Assembly (NCBI RefSeq): GCF_026020075.1
Contig: NZ_CP102772.1
Span: 2,542,001-2,606,000 of the forward strand
DNA: 64,000 bases
Direction of reading: 5' to 3'
From: Bosea sp. NBC_00550
GTDB lineage: Bacteria; Pseudomonadota; Alphaproteobacteria; Rhizobiales; Beijerinckiaceae
Part shown: positions 8,038 through 17,397 of the stretch, piece by piece
Position numbering within the stretch: position 1 is the stretch's first letter
Layout of the letters: the number at the start of each line of letters is the position of its first letter
Notes under the pieces: generated by a model
What the model saw: the letters and a program-made list of their open reading frames with translations, nothing else
Database searches by the model: none
What the model was told of the DNA's origin: nothing
Made by a program: the position numbers and the translations under genes

Positions 8038-10097
8038 TCCGCGAAAGTCAGATGAAGGTTGAGATGGCCGTCGATGCGGGCCGTCGCCCCGGCGGGAATG
8101 GCAACCGTGGTGTCCTCCTGCGCGACGACGGCCGGGCCCGCGAAACGGCTGCCGGGCGGTAGATCGGCGCGACGGTAGAGGCCGACGACCCTCCGCGCCC
8201 CCCCGGTATGAATTTCGAGCGTGCGTTCCGGCGTCGCGGCCGCATCGATCTCGCTGGCCTCCGGGAAGGTGAGGATAGGTCCCGCACCGATGGCCGAGAG
8301 ACGCAGGTTCACGATCTCGACGCGACCATGAAGATCATCGAAGTCGTAGATTCGGGCATGTGTTTGATGAAACTCGCGGGCGATGGCCGCCGGGTCGCCG
8401 GATTCGAGCCAGGCGGGCTGCAAGGGGACCTCGATCTCGTAGCTCTGCCCGACATAACGCATATCCGCCGAGAATCTGAGATCGGCCGGGCCGGCATGGC
8501 CCTGTGCCGCAAGCCAGCGGCGCCCTTCCTGGACCATGGCGGCGGCGGCGGCCTTCAACTGCGGCAATACCGCAGCCGAAAGCTCGGCGAAGAGCGTCCG
8601 GACGAAATCGCCGCGCAGATCCGCGACGAGGCCGCCCAGTGCCGAGACGACGCCCGGCCGTCGCGGCGCCAGCAGCCTGGTCATGCCGAGTTCGCGGGCG
8701 AGGAACGCACCGAGCATCGGACCGCCGCCGCCGAAGGGCATCAGGGTGAAGTCCTTCAGGTCGACGCCGGCCCGCGACGACAGCTTCTCGACCTCGACGA
8801 ACATCTCGGAGACGGCGATATCGAGGATCGCCTGCGCCGTGTCGTCGAGCGGTCGACCGAGTTGCTCGGCCAGACGCCCAACCGCTCCGCTGGCAAGGCC
8901 GGCATCCATCTTGAGCTGGCCATAGGCCATCTCGCTATGGCCGAGCCAGCCGCAGACCACCATGGCGTCGGTGACGGTCGCCTGCTCGCCGCCGCGCCCA
9001 TAACAGGCCGGCCCCGGCGTCGAGCCGGCCGATTCCGGTCCGACCCGAAGCACGCCCTGCCCATCGACGGTCGCGATCGAGCCACCGCCAATGCCGATCG
9101 AGCTGACAGAGACCGAGGGGATGTAAAGCGGGAACTCGCCAATCATCTCGCCGGTGCCGTATTGGGGCTCGCCGTCGATGATCAGGGCGAAATCGGCGGA
9201 TGTGCCGCCGATGTCGAGCGTCAGCACACGCTTCTCGCCGGCCTGACGCGCGAACCAGGTCGCCCCGATCACGCCCGAGGCCGTACCGGACAGAAGCATG
9301 GAAACGCATGCGCGCTTGCCCTCGGCGGCATTCATCACGCCGCCGTTCGACTTGGTCAGAAGCGCGCGCGCCGGCACGCCCCGGTCCGCCAGCCGCTGCT
9401 CCAGCGCCGTCAGATAGCCGGCGATGCGGGGATGGACATAGGCGTTGAGGATCGCCGTCGTCGTCCGCTCATATTCGCGGATCACCGGCCAGACCTCGGA
9501 GGACGTGAAAACGAAGAGTTCGGGAGCAATCCGGGCGATCTCGGCCTTCACCGTCTCCTCCTGCGCGCCGTCACGCCAGGCATGCAGGAAGGCGATGACG
9601 ATGCCGACGGCCCCGCGCGCCTTTGCCGAAGCGACAGCGGCCGCGACAACGTCGAGATCGGGCTTCACCGTCTCGCGACCGTCCGAGCGCATCCGGGCCG
9701 GGATACCAAACACGCGGTCGCGGGTGATGAGCTGCTCAGGGCGGCAGCAGAACAGCGAATAGGTCTCGGGCATGCGCAGCCGCGCGAGTTCGATCACGTC
9801 CTCAAAGCCGGCATTGGTGAAGAGAGCGAGCGACGCTCCCTTGCGCTGGATGATGGTGTTGACGCCGACCGTCGTGCCGTGGACGAAGCGGGTTACCGCT
9901 TGCGGATCGAGGCCTTCGCGCTCGGCAAGCAAAGAGAGGCCGGTCATCAGTTCCGCGCCCGGATCGTCAGGCGTGGTCAAGACCTTCAGCGACGCGACCT
10001 GGCCCGAGCGCGTCTCGAGCGCGCAGAAGTCGATGAAGGTGCCGCCGATATCGACGCCGACCTTCCAGTCCGCACTCGACACTGTTCCATCGTCCAT
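8034..10097 (-). CDS. hyuA: Hydantoinase A / oxoprolinase family protein
   Basis: ATP-binding subunit of 687 residues partnering HyuB. The ASKHA-fold nucleotide loops are visible as VGVDIGGTFIDF near residues 12-23, FVHGTTVGVNTIIQRKG near 66, and VLTLDIGGTSADFALI near 289. I chose the ATG at 10097 over an upstream in-frame ATG at 10175 because AGAGGAG lies just upstream of it and the domain begins right after. This is the first gene of a minus-strand operon hyuA-hyuB-hcnA-like-hcnB-like. N-methylhydantoinase, D/L-hydantoinase and 5-oxoprolinase activities cannot be told apart by eye. Confidence 0.92.
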   Translation of the reverse strand: MDDGTVSSADWKVGVDIGGTFIDFCALETRSGQVASLKVLTTPDDPGAELMTGLSLLAEREGLDPQAVTRFVHGTTVGVNTIIQRKGASLALFTNAGFEDVIELARLRMPETYSLFCCRPEQLITRDRVFGIPARMRSDGRETVKPDLDVVAAAVASAKARGAVGIVIAFLHAWRDGAQEETVKAEIARIAPELFVFTSSEVWPVIREYERTTTAILNAYVHPRIAGYLTALEQRLADRGVPARALLTKSNGGVMNAAEGKRACVSMLLSGTASGVIGATWFARQAGEKRVLTLDIGGTSADFALIIDGEPQYGTGEMIGEFPLYIPSVSVSSIGIGGGSIATVDGQGVLRVGPESAGSTPGPACYGRGGEQATVTDAMVVCGWLGHSEMAYGQLKMDAGLASGAVGRLAEQLGRPLDDTAQAILDIAVSEMFVEVEKLSSRAGVDLKDFTLMPFGGGGPMLGAFLARELGMTRLLAPRRPGVVSALGGLVADLRGDFVRTLFAELSAAVLPQLKAAAAAMVQEGRRWLAAQGHAGPADLRFSADMRYVGQSYEIEVPLQPAWLESGDPAAIAREFHQTHARIYDFDDLHGRVEIVNLRLSAIGAGPILTFPEASEIDAAATPERTLEIHTGGARRVVGLYRRADLPPGSRFAGPAVVAQEDTTVAIPAGATARIDGHLNLHLTFAE

Positions 10098-10281
10098 GTC
10101 CGCTCCTCTTGCTGGCGGCCGGAAGCTGGCACGGCAGCGGCGGGGTGGTCCAAGAGACATGCAGGGCAGGTCCATAGGCCGGACTTATGGCCTGCCGGCC
10201 ATCGCGTCTTTGACGGCTCCGCGCGCCCGCGTCAGGTTCGGCCGCGTGGAGATTTGCCGCCTGTACGGCAAGAGGCTGGAC
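10098..10281. promoter_or_regulatory. Divergent intergenic region between hyuA and the DAO-type oxidase gene
   Basis: The 184-base gap holds the start signals of both divergent units: AGAGGAG before hyuA on the minus strand and AAGAGG before the plus-strand oxidase. No clear -35/-10 pair or palindrome stood out. Promoter function is inferred from geometry only. Confidence 0.4.
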
Positions 10282-11424
10282 ATGGATGTAATCGTTGTCG
10301 GCGGCGGCCTGATGGGAACCGCTGCAACCTTCTTCCTGAGGCGGCGCGGCCTGACGGTCACGCTGATCGAACGCAACCGTGTCGGAACGGGCGCCACCGT
10401 CGCCTCCTTCGGCAATATCCGCCGGACCGGGCGCCATCTCACGCAATTGCCGTTGGCGCATCGCTCCCGGACGCTCTGGGGCGACGCAGAGCGCCTGCTC
10501 GGCCGCGACGTGGAGTTCCGCGCGACCGGCCATCTCCGGCTGATCTTCGAAGAGGATGCGCTGACCGACATGCGCACCTATGCCGATGCCGCGCGGCCCT
10601 GGGGACTGGAACTCGAGGAACTCGGCGCCGACGAGGTCTGGGCGCGCTTTCCCGGCCTCGGCCCCGGAGCGATCGCGGCCTCCTTTTCCCCGCATGACGG
10701 CTCCGGCAATCCGCGCCTGATCGCGCCGGCTTTCGCCGATGCGGCGCGACGACTTGGCGCGGAGATCGTCGAGGAATGCGAGGCCGGCAGCATCGATAGG
10801 ACCGAAGCCGGCTTCCGCGTCACGACATCCAAGGGCGTGTTCGAGGCCGGAAGACTGCTGAACACCGCCGGTGCGTGGGGCGCGCGGATCGCCGCGCAAT
10901 TCGGCGAGCCGGTGCCCCTCACCTCGCGCGGGCCACAGATGGGCGTCACCGAACCCCTGCCCCATAGCATCCTGCCGGTCGTCGGCATCTGGACTCGTCG
11001 TCACGGCACCGACGCCTATTTCCGCCAGGTCGAGCGTGGCAACATCGTCTTCGGCGGCGCGGCCGAACGGGTCGACGTACCACTCGATCCAGGCCACGCC
11101 AAAGCCGATCCGGCGCGGCTTCCAGCCCAGCTTCGCGCCCTGAGACAGCTCTTGCCGGCCCTGGAGAAAGTCTCGATAATCCGTACCTGGTCGGGCTGCG
11201 AGGGTTATCTGGCCGACATGCTGCCGGTCATGGGACCATCAGGCACGACGCCGGGGCTGTTCCACGCCTTCGGCTTCAGCGGACACGGCTTCCAGCTCGG
11301 CCCGGGCGTCGGTGATACGATGGCCGAGCTGATCGCGACGGGCACGACCGACATCCCGCTTCACGACTTCCGGATCGAGCGCTTCGCCGACGCGAAAAGC
11401 GGCCGAAGCTCCGCCGCGGCCTGA
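10282..11424 (+). CDS. DAO-family FAD oxidoreductase (HcnC/opine oxidase B-like)
   Basis: 380-residue flavoprotein with the FAD motif VIVVGGGLMGTAATFFLRRR at residues 3-22, the family's ATVASFGNIR, and a C-terminal HAFGFSGHGFQLGPGVG loop typical of the catalytic (beta) subunits of HcnABC, opine oxidase and D-hydroxyproline dehydrogenase complexes. The start is ATG 10282 with AAGAGG upstream; the frame is open further back but only into hyuA antisense. It is divergent from the hyu/hcn-like operon and is the most likely third subunit of the oxidase at 4347-6043. Independent action as a monomeric oxidase is the alternative. Confidence 0.87.
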   Translation: MDVIVVGGGLMGTAATFFLRRRGLTVTLIERNRVGTGATVASFGNIRRTGRHLTQLPLAHRSRTLWGDAERLLGRDVEFRATGHLRLIFEEDALTDMRTYADAARPWGLELEELGADEVWARFPGLGPGAIAASFSPHDGSGNPRLIAPAFADAARRLGAEIVEECEAGSIDRTEAGFRVTTSKGVFEAGRLLNTAGAWGARIAAQFGEPVPLTSRGPQMGVTEPLPHSILPVVGIWTRRHGTDAYFRQVERGNIVFGGAAERVDVPLDPGHAKADPARLPAQLRALRQLLPALEKVSIIRTWSGCEGYLADMLPVMGPSGTTPGLFHAFGFSGHGFQLGPGVGDTMAELIATGTTDIPLHDFRIERFADAKSGRSSAAA

Positions 11425-11437
11425 TCGCGCCGGCGGC

Positions 11438-13492
11438 TCAGAGCTTGGAGCAAAGCCGGTAAGCCTCGTAGATCGCGGAATAGAGGTCGCGGCTCGACAC
11501 GGCGTCGCCGATGCGGTGCAGGAGGAAACTCCCCGGCGTGGGCGCGGCTGCCTCCTCGCTCCCCAGCATGAACGCGATATCGGTCACCCCGTCATTGGCC
11601 GAGAGATGCCGCAATTCGTGATAGATCTCGGCGGCCGGCAGCGTGCCGTATTCGACGACGATCTGGCTGGCCTCGACCTGGCTTTCCGCGCCGGTCAATT
11701 CGTTGCGGAATGTGGCCTGCAGGGCGTTGCCCCGGCGCTGGACCTTCTCCAGCCTGACATCGACGAGCGAGCGGATGCCCAACTCGGCGAAGCGCTTACG
11801 AAAACTGGACTTGTCGATGTAGGTCATCTCGATGGCGAGGGCGTCGTCGGGTGTTGCGATGCTGACCGACCTGCCCTGCCGGGCAAGCTGCAGCGCGCAG
11901 GACGCGGCAGCCTGGCGCCCCGTCCCGTCATAGACGAGCGCGTCGTTCTTGCCTGGCACCGTGCCGGTCAGCACATCCCAGACGCTGTCGCAGAGGTCGG
12001 CGCCGTCGAACCAGTCGGTATCCGGAATGCCGCCGGTGGCGACGATTACGAGGTCCGGCGCCTCGGCGCGAACCGTGTCGGCCTCCGCATAGCAGTTCGT
12101 TCGCATATCGACCCCGAGCCGTTCGAGCTCGGCGATGCGCCAATCGACGATGCCGATCAGGTCGCGACGCTCCTCGGCAGCGGTCGCGACGAGCAACTGC
12201 CCGCCCAGCCTGGCCGCAGCCTCGAACAGCACGACCGAATGCCCTCGCTCCGCGCAAACGCGAGCGGCTTCCAGACCGGCCGGACCGCCGCCGACCACCA
12301 CGGCCTTCAGGAGACGCGACGCCGGCGCGACCTCATGGCTGAGCAGCGTTTCGCGCCCGCTGGCGGCGTTGTGGATGCAATTGACCTTCTTGTAGAGGCA
12401 GTAGGAGGCCCCGACGCAGGGGCGGATCCGATCCTCCTCCCCGCGCCTGATCTTCTCGACCAGATGCGGATCGGCGATATGGGCGCGCGTCATGCCGATC
12501 AGGTCGACGACGCCCTCGCGGATGGTATGGCGGGCCGTCGCGACATCGCGAATGCCGCCGGCGTGGATCAGCGGCAGCTTCGTCTCGCGCCGGAACTGCG
12601 CCACCGAAGCGAGATAAGGCGCGTTGCGCTGGAATAGGCCGGGCATGTTGTCCTCGGCCAGCGCGAGATCGGTATCCATGCGGCCGTAGATGCAGTTGAA
12701 ATAGTCGATATGGCCTTCGCGCTCGAAGATCCGGGCGAGTTGCAGGCAATCCTCGAAATCCGAACCGTCGGCCACGCCCTCGTCGATCACGAAGCGGATG
12801 CCGACGATCGCCTCGTCGCCGACTCGCTTGCGGATCGCCTCATGGACCATGAGCCCGAAACGCGCCCGGTTCTCCGGCGAGCCGCCGAAACCGTCGCTGC
12901 GCTTGTTGGTGCGCGGTGACAGGAACTGGCCGATCAGATGGCCGCCGGTCACCGTCTCGATGCCGTCGAGCCCGCCCCGCATGCAGCGCAGCGCGGCATC
13001 GGCATAGTCACGGACGATCCGCGCGATATCCGCATCGTCCATTTCCTTGGGGAAGTTGCGGTTGCGCGCCTCCCTGACGCGCGATGGCGCCAGCACCGGA
13101 AGCCAGTTCCCCCCATAGGAGGTCGCGCGCCGACCGAGATGCGAGACCTGGCACATCACGGCCGCACCATGGCGGTGAATGCGCTCGGACAGCGCCGCCA
13201 GATGGGGAATGATGCGGTCGCTGGAGAGATCGAGCTGGCCGCCGCCCCAGCTCGAATCCAGCGATGTCATCGCCGAACCGCCGATCATCGTCATGGCGAG
13301 GCCGCCGCGAGCCTTTTCCTCGTGATAGCGCTGATACCGTTCGAGCGGCAAGCCGCCATCGTCCAGCATCGAGGCATGGCTGGTGCTGACGATGCGGTTG
13401 CGAAACCGCAGCTTCTTGATGACGAAATGCTCCAGAAGCGGGTCGCGCGACGCGGCGATGGGCTGATCCGGCATGGCAACCGTTGCGCTCAT
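11438..13492 (-). CDS. NADH:flavin oxidoreductase, trimethylamine-dehydrogenase/2,4-dienoyl-CoA-reductase type
   Basis: 684-residue multidomain enzyme. The N-terminal FMN-binding old-yellow-enzyme TIM barrel (about residues 20-360) is followed by a [4Fe-4S] ligand region (RPCVGASYCLYKKVNC) and C-terminal FAD/NAD domains with VVVGGGPAGLEAARVCAERG near residue 406. Relatives demethylate or oxidise N-methylated compounds such as trimethylamine or proline betaines, or reduce enoyl thioesters. The start at 13492 has AGGGAGG upstream; longer in-frame starts lack one. It converges with the DAO-type gene and has a palindromic site about 50 bases upstream. Confidence 0.9.
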   Translation of the reverse strand: MSATVAMPDQPIAASRDPLLEHFVIKKLRFRNRIVSTSHASMLDDGGLPLERYQRYHEEKARGGLAMTMIGGSAMTSLDSSWGGGQLDLSSDRIIPHLAALSERIHRHGAAVMCQVSHLGRRATSYGGNWLPVLAPSRVREARNRNFPKEMDDADIARIVRDYADAALRCMRGGLDGIETVTGGHLIGQFLSPRTNKRSDGFGGSPENRARFGLMVHEAIRKRVGDEAIVGIRFVIDEGVADGSDFEDCLQLARIFEREGHIDYFNCIYGRMDTDLALAEDNMPGLFQRNAPYLASVAQFRRETKLPLIHAGGIRDVATARHTIREGVVDLIGMTRAHIADPHLVEKIRRGEEDRIRPCVGASYCLYKKVNCIHNAASGRETLLSHEVAPASRLLKAVVVGGGPAGLEAARVCAERGHSVVLFEAAARLGGQLLVATAAEERRDLIGIVDWRIAELERLGVDMRTNCYAEADTVRAEAPDLVIVATGGIPDTDWFDGADLCDSVWDVLTGTVPGKNDALVYDGTGRQAAASCALQLARQGRSVSIATPDDALAIEMTYIDKSSFRKRFAELGIRSLVDVRLEKVQRRGNALQATFRNELTGAESQVEASQIVVEYGTLPAAEIYHELRHLSANDGVTDIAFMLGSEEAAAPTPGSFLLHRIGDAVSSRDLYSAIYEAYRLCSKL

Positions 13493-13539
13493 CGAATAGC
13501 CTCCCTGTGATCGACAACCTCGGCGATCATGTCGGCAAG

Positions 13540-13556
13540 TCTGGAACCGTACCAGA
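13540..13556. promoter_or_regulatory. Palindromic operator candidate TCTGGAACCGTACCAGA
   Basis: A 17-base palindrome with 7 of 8 base pairs matching around a central C, followed by an A/T-rich run (TTTAAAAA). It lies 48 bases upstream of the minus-strand oxidoreductase start at 13492. Placement and symmetry suit a dimeric repressor such as a GntR/FadR-like protein. The cognate regulator is not identifiable. Confidence 0.5.
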
Positions 13557-13578
13557 TTTAAAAACCGTGGGAGAAGCA

Positions 13579-14383
13579 GGCATCGTAAACTTAACGGCAG
13601 CGAGGCAAGAGTATGGCGCCGGTCGTCTTCGCCGTTCATGCCCGAGCGATTTGCGCCCAAAGGTTCATCGCGGTTGCGCGCATATCGCGATGATGGCTGG
13701 ATGTAATGTCGTGGCGCGGAATGTGGAACAGGTTGGCGATCGGGTCGTGGATGGAAACGAAGCGTTGTAGCTGTCGCTGTGACTTGAAGCGCTTCATGAT
13801 CCGCTCTCGTCGTCGCACTGGCTGGTGGGAATTCTCCGCCCGATTGTTCAGCCCCTTGTGGGAGCGATGCTCGACACCTGGCATGATCTCCCGCTTTGCG
13901 GCGTCATAGGACCGAAGCTTGTCGGTGATCATCACCCGTGGCGCCCCGCCCTGACCCTTCAGGAGTTTGCGCATCAGGCGTTTTGCAGCCTTGGCACTTC
14001 GGCGGCTTTGTACCAGCACCTCGAGAACAAAACCGTCCTGATCCACGGCACGCCACAGCCAGTGCTTTCGGCCGCCGATCGAAACGACGACCTCATCGAG
14101 GTGCCACTTGTCGCCGAGCCGACCGGATGAGCGGCGGCGGATTTCGTTGGCGAAGCTACGACCGAATTTCTCCGCCCAAAGCCGGACCGTCTGGTGCGAA
14201 ACAATGATCCCGCGGGCAGCCAGCATGTCCTCCACCATTCGCAGGCTCAGAGGGAAGCGGAATAGAGCCAAACGGCGTGAGCGATGATTTCAGCGGGAAA
14301 TCGATGGCGGCGATAGAGCGGATCACGGTCTGTCATGGCCCGTCATCTCACACGGAAGTCAGCTTTGTTAAGTCTACGATGCC
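13579..14383 (-). mobile_element. IS6-family insertion sequence (type A ends)
   Basis: 805-base element bounded by inverted repeats GGCATCGTAAACTTAAC (13579-13595) and GTTAAGTCTACGATGCC (14367-14383), 16 of 17 matching. It carries one transposase on the minus strand. Flanking octamers (13571-13578 and 14384-14391) do not match, so no target duplication survives. The right end lies one base from the GntR stop codon. Confidence 0.85.
13636..14336 (-). pseudogene. IS6-family transposase, one-base frameshift
   Basis: DDE transposase of the IS6/IS26 family. Translation from ATG 14336 gives the usual N-terminus ending in AHAVWLY, then runs out of frame where CTCTATTCCGC replaces the expected CTCTATTTCCGC; one T is missing near 14262. 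The remaining frame holds the catalytic core in order: DKWHLDEVVV, MITDKLRSY and NNRAENSHQP. The element is probably inactive unless the shift is corrected. Related intact copies lie at 20331-21035 and 57328-58032. Confidence 0.85.
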
Positions 14384-14384
14384 A

Positions 14385-15341
14385 CTAATCTTCATCGTCC
14401 AGCAGTGAACCGACCCGGCGCTGAACATCGAGAGGGTCTGGGATGTGGCGATACTCGATCGTCGGCAGCGTTTGCGGAACGCTTGCCAACACGTCGTCAG
14501 TCCCTGAGGCATAGATGAGCGCATCCGCCTCTGCTGCCAGCGACGCGACGTCGGCGGCACTCCCTGCGGTCAATTTTAGGAGCCCGGGAGAGTCGGCAAA
14601 ACGGGTGACCCCGGCCTTCATGATCGGTAGGAACTCCGGAACGCGAGCGACCAGCAGCAGGCGAGCACCCGGCGCGATCGCTGCAAGCGCGCGGCGCGTC
14701 TCCTCGGCAGGAACAAAGCGTATCCCGGCGACCCGGGCGCCCGGTAGAAGGCTGGCAACTTCGCGCCGTCGGTTGACGAACGTCACGACGAGATCGGACG
14801 AAGCGATCCTCGACCGTGAAGCGGAATCCCGCTGTATCAGATTTATCGTCGCCGGCGCGACGGTTGCCGCCGGGCCGATCTGCTCCGCGATCAGGCGAGC
14901 GTAGCGCGTCGTCGTCGACTGGAAGAGGCCGACCACCGCAATGCTCTTGCGACGGCCGAGACGAGCCCGCGACGCCAGTCGACCGTGGATCAGCGAAGCA
15001 AGATCTGAGGCGCGCAACCCGAGTGACAACCCTTGATCGATCAACGCTTCGATCTGACCGTGCAGCGCCGCGAAGTCCTCCTGCGCGCGTAGCGACTCGC
15101 CGCTGCTTTCGGCAATGAAGGTGCCCGAGCCTGCGCGGGCTTCGATCAGCCCGAGCCCTTTGAGATCGCCGTAGGCTTGGCTCACGGTCATCGGCGCCAC
15201 GCCGAGCGCAGAAGCCAAGTCCCTAACCGATGGCAACGGCTCGCCAGGCGCCGCATCGCCACATGCGATCGCATATTCGATCAAGCCCTTGAGCTGCTGT
15301 CGGATCGAAATCGGCAGGGATCTGTCGATCGTGAAATCCAT
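14385..15341 (-). CDS. GntR-family transcriptional regulator with LacI-like sensor domain
   Basis: 318-residue regulator. The N-terminal GntR winged helix covers residues 10-75 (PSVRDLASALGVAPMTVSQA ... LIEARAGSGTF). The C-terminal half (about residues 120-318) resembles a periplasmic-binding/LacI sensor domain, not a FadR, HutC or MocR domain. It is transcribed divergently from the peptide-type ABC transporter at 15549 and very probably controls it. Its stop codon lies one base from the end of an IS6 element, so the original downstream sequence is lost but the reading frame looks complete. Confidence 0.88.
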   Translation of the reverse strand: MDFTIDRSLPISIRQQLKGLIEYAIACGDAAPGEPLPSVRDLASALGVAPMTVSQAYGDLKGLGLIEARAGSGTFIAESSGESLRAQEDFAALHGQIEALIDQGLSLGLRASDLASLIHGRLASRARLGRRKSIAVVGLFQSTTTRYARLIAEQIGPAATVAPATINLIQRDSASRSRIASSDLVVTFVNRRREVASLLPGARVAGIRFVPAEETRRALAAIAPGARLLLVARVPEFLPIMKAGVTRFADSPGLLKLTAGSAADVASLAAEADALIYASGTDDVLASVPQTLPTIEYRHIPDPLDVQRRVGSLLDDED

Positions 15342-15439
15342 CCATTGCCTTCCGAACAGGTGCTTGGGCAGCGTCTGCTGCGGATCAATCGTTTGCTTCG
15401 CCTAGACAACTCGTCCCGCATGGAACTGATTGACGAACG

Positions 15440-15474
15440 CTGACCCGCGTGGGAGTGTTATAGTATCATGGTAC
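15440..15474 (+). promoter_or_regulatory. Promoter/operator candidate of the peptide-type transporter operon
   Basis: CTGACC (15440-15445) and TATCAT (15464-15469) are separated by 18 bases and could be -35 and -10. The imperfect palindrome GTATCATGGTAC (15463-15474) overlaps the -10. A GntR dimer bound there would block RNA polymerase. It lies between the GntR gene and the permease start at 15549. Judged by eye only. Confidence 0.4.
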
Positions 15475-15548
15475 AGTTCGGAAGCACCGCATCAGGACCG
15501 ACCTTCGCCGCATCCTCATCCTCCACAGCGGGAGGGATGGGCTGATCA

Positions 15549-16469
15549 ATGGCTGGCTATGTCCTCAAGCGCCTCGTCGCCATCATAGCCCTAACCTTTG
15601 GCATCACCGTCGTCGCCTTCCTGATCATCCGCCTGATTCCTGGCGACCCCGTCATTGCCATGCTGGGCACCGGTGCCGGCGACAAGGAGATGATCGCAAG
15701 GCTGCGTGAGCAACTGGGCCTGACCCGACCGCTGCACGAGCAATACTTCGTCTGGATCGGCCAGGTGCTCCGCGGTGATTTCGGCTATTCCTATGCCAAC
15801 CAGCAGACGGTCTCATCGTTGATCGCCTCGAGCTTTCCCGCGACGGCCCAGTTGACGCTGGCAGCATTGACGATCTCACTGCTCTTCGGTTCGGCGATCG
15901 GCATCATCGCAGCAGTAAGACGCAATCGCGCGGCCGACACCGCCGGCATGGGCTTCGCGCTGATCTGCATGTCGATCCCGAGCTTCTGGCTCGGGCTTTT
16001 GCTGATCCTGATGTTCGCCGTGATCTGGCCGATCTTTGACGTCGTCGGCGGGACCGGGCTAAAGGGCCTCGTGTTGCCGGCGGTGACGCTGGCGCTCGGC
16101 ACGATGGGCTTCAACGCCCGCTTCATTCGCTCCAGCGTCATTACCGCGCTGTCGCAGCAGCATGTCACCACCGCCCGCGCCAAGGGGCTGCCTCCGGCGC
16201 GCCTGTTCTGCTGGCATGTCATGCGCAATGCCCTGTTGCCTATCCTGACGATCGTCGGCCTTCAGATCGGCCAGTTGCTGTCGGGTTCCGTCATCGTCGA
16301 GACTGTGTTTTCGCGCCCCGGCATCGGCCGCCTGCTGATCCAGGCGATCCTGGCGAAGGACTACATGACGGTGCAGGCGCTGATCATGATGATCGCGCTC
16401 ATCTATGCGTTGTCGAACTTCATCGTCGACATTCTCTACCCGGTCCTCGATCCTCGGATCGCGCGATGA
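15549..16469 (+). CDS. Peptide/nickel-type ABC transporter permease (DppB-like)
   Basis: 306-residue permease of the oligopeptide/dipeptide family. A first transmembrane helix is at residues 5-28, then the conserved periplasmic segment with LIPGDPVIAMLG and further helices near 100-125, 135-165, 170-195, 230-255 and 275-300. The EAA region near residue 200 contains TARAKGLPPARLFCWHVMRN. The stop overlaps the next permease by four bases (ATGA). It forms a heterodimer with that DppC-like protein. Confidence 0.93.
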   Translation: MAGYVLKRLVAIIALTFGITVVAFLIIRLIPGDPVIAMLGTGAGDKEMIARLREQLGLTRPLHEQYFVWIGQVLRGDFGYSYANQQTVSSLIASSFPATAQLTLAALTISLLFGSAIGIIAAVRRNRAADTAGMGFALICMSIPSFWLGLLLILMFAVIWPIFDVVGGTGLKGLVLPAVTLALGTMGFNARFIRSSVITALSQQHVTTARAKGLPPARLFCWHVMRNALLPILTIVGLQIGQLLSGSVIVETVFSRPGIGRLLIQAILAKDYMTVQALIMMIALIYALSNFIVDILYPVLDPRIAR

Positions 16470-17377
16470 CGGACAGCGCTCAAATGCCCGCTGTTTTCGC
16501 AATCGAGCCCGATCCCGCCGTGCTCGCTACCCGTCGTTGGTCGCGCCGCCGCGCCGTGCTGCGCGCGCTTCGTCACCGCAGCCTCTCGCTCGGTCTCGTC
16601 ATTTGCACGGTGCTGGCGTTCCTCGCCTTCATCCTGCCGCTCCTCATCACGATCGACCCGGTCGCGCAGGATCCGATGGCGACCTTCTCACCGCCGACCG
16701 CGGTTCACGTCATGGGAACCGACGCCTTCGGACGCGACCTGCTGGCTCGCGTGCTGATCGGCGCACGCACAACAATTCTGGCGAGCCTGTCCGTGGTCCT
16801 GCTCGGCGCCTTCGCCGGCACGGCCGTCGGGCTCGTCGCCGGCTATTTCGGCGGCGCACTCGGCTTCGGCATCATGCGCCTGATCGACCTTTTGCTCGCC
16901 TTCCCCGGCATTCTGCTGGCGCTGACCGTCACCGCGATTCTCGGACCCGGCCTGGTCAACGGCGTCTTCGCGATCGCCGCGATCCTCGTCCCGGTCTTCG
17001 CGCGGCTCGTCGAAGGCGCCACCGTCGAGGTGCGCAACCTGCCCTATGTCGAGGCGGCCCGCTGCGCCGGCGCGTCCCAGGCGCGGATCATCCTTCGCTA
17101 CATCCTGCCGAATGTGATGTCGGGCATCATCGTGCTGACCACGACCTGGCTCGGCATCGCCGCGCTTTGGATCACCGCGCTCGGCTTCATCGGCCTGGGC
17201 GTCCAGCCTCCCACGCCCGAGCTCGGCGCGATCCTGAACGACGGCCAGAACTACATCATACTTGCCTGGTGGATCACGGTCTTTCCGGGACTCTTTCTGT
17301 CGCTCTTTGTCGTCGGCGTCAATCTGGTCGGCGACGGTCTGCGAGACGAACTCGACCCGACGCTCAATCGCGGCTGA
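16466..17377 (+). CDS. Peptide/nickel-type ABC transporter permease (DppC-like)
   Basis: 303-residue second permease. The cytoplasmic N-terminal tail is Arg-rich (RRWSRRRAVLRALRHR), then comes a helix near residues 45-70, the family signature HVMGTDAFGRDLLARVLIGAR near 83-103, and the EAA loop VEAARCAGASQARIILRYILP near 195-215. It is translationally coupled to the DppB-like gene. No ATPase gene follows; the binding protein comes next, so the energising ATPases must be encoded elsewhere or were lost. Confidence 0.93.
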   Translation: MTDSAQMPAVFAIEPDPAVLATRRWSRRRAVLRALRHRSLSLGLVICTVLAFLAFILPLLITIDPVAQDPMATFSPPTAVHVMGTDAFGRDLLARVLIGARTTILASLSVVLLGAFAGTAVGLVAGYFGGALGFGIMRLIDLLLAFPGILLALTVTAILGPGLVNGVFAIAAILVPVFARLVEGATVEVRNLPYVEAARCAGASQARIILRYILPNVMSGIIVLTTTWLGIAALWITALGFIGLGVQPPTPELGAILNDGQNYIILAWWITVFPGLFLSLFVVGVNLVGDGLRDELDPTLNRG

Positions 17378-17397
17378 CGCCGCTCAAAAAAGGGGAC

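Noticed and set aside
8208..10697. 829-codon plus-strand frame across hyuA
   Set aside because: Antisense to hyuA; composition is low-complexity Arg/Gly/Asp and no domain is visible.
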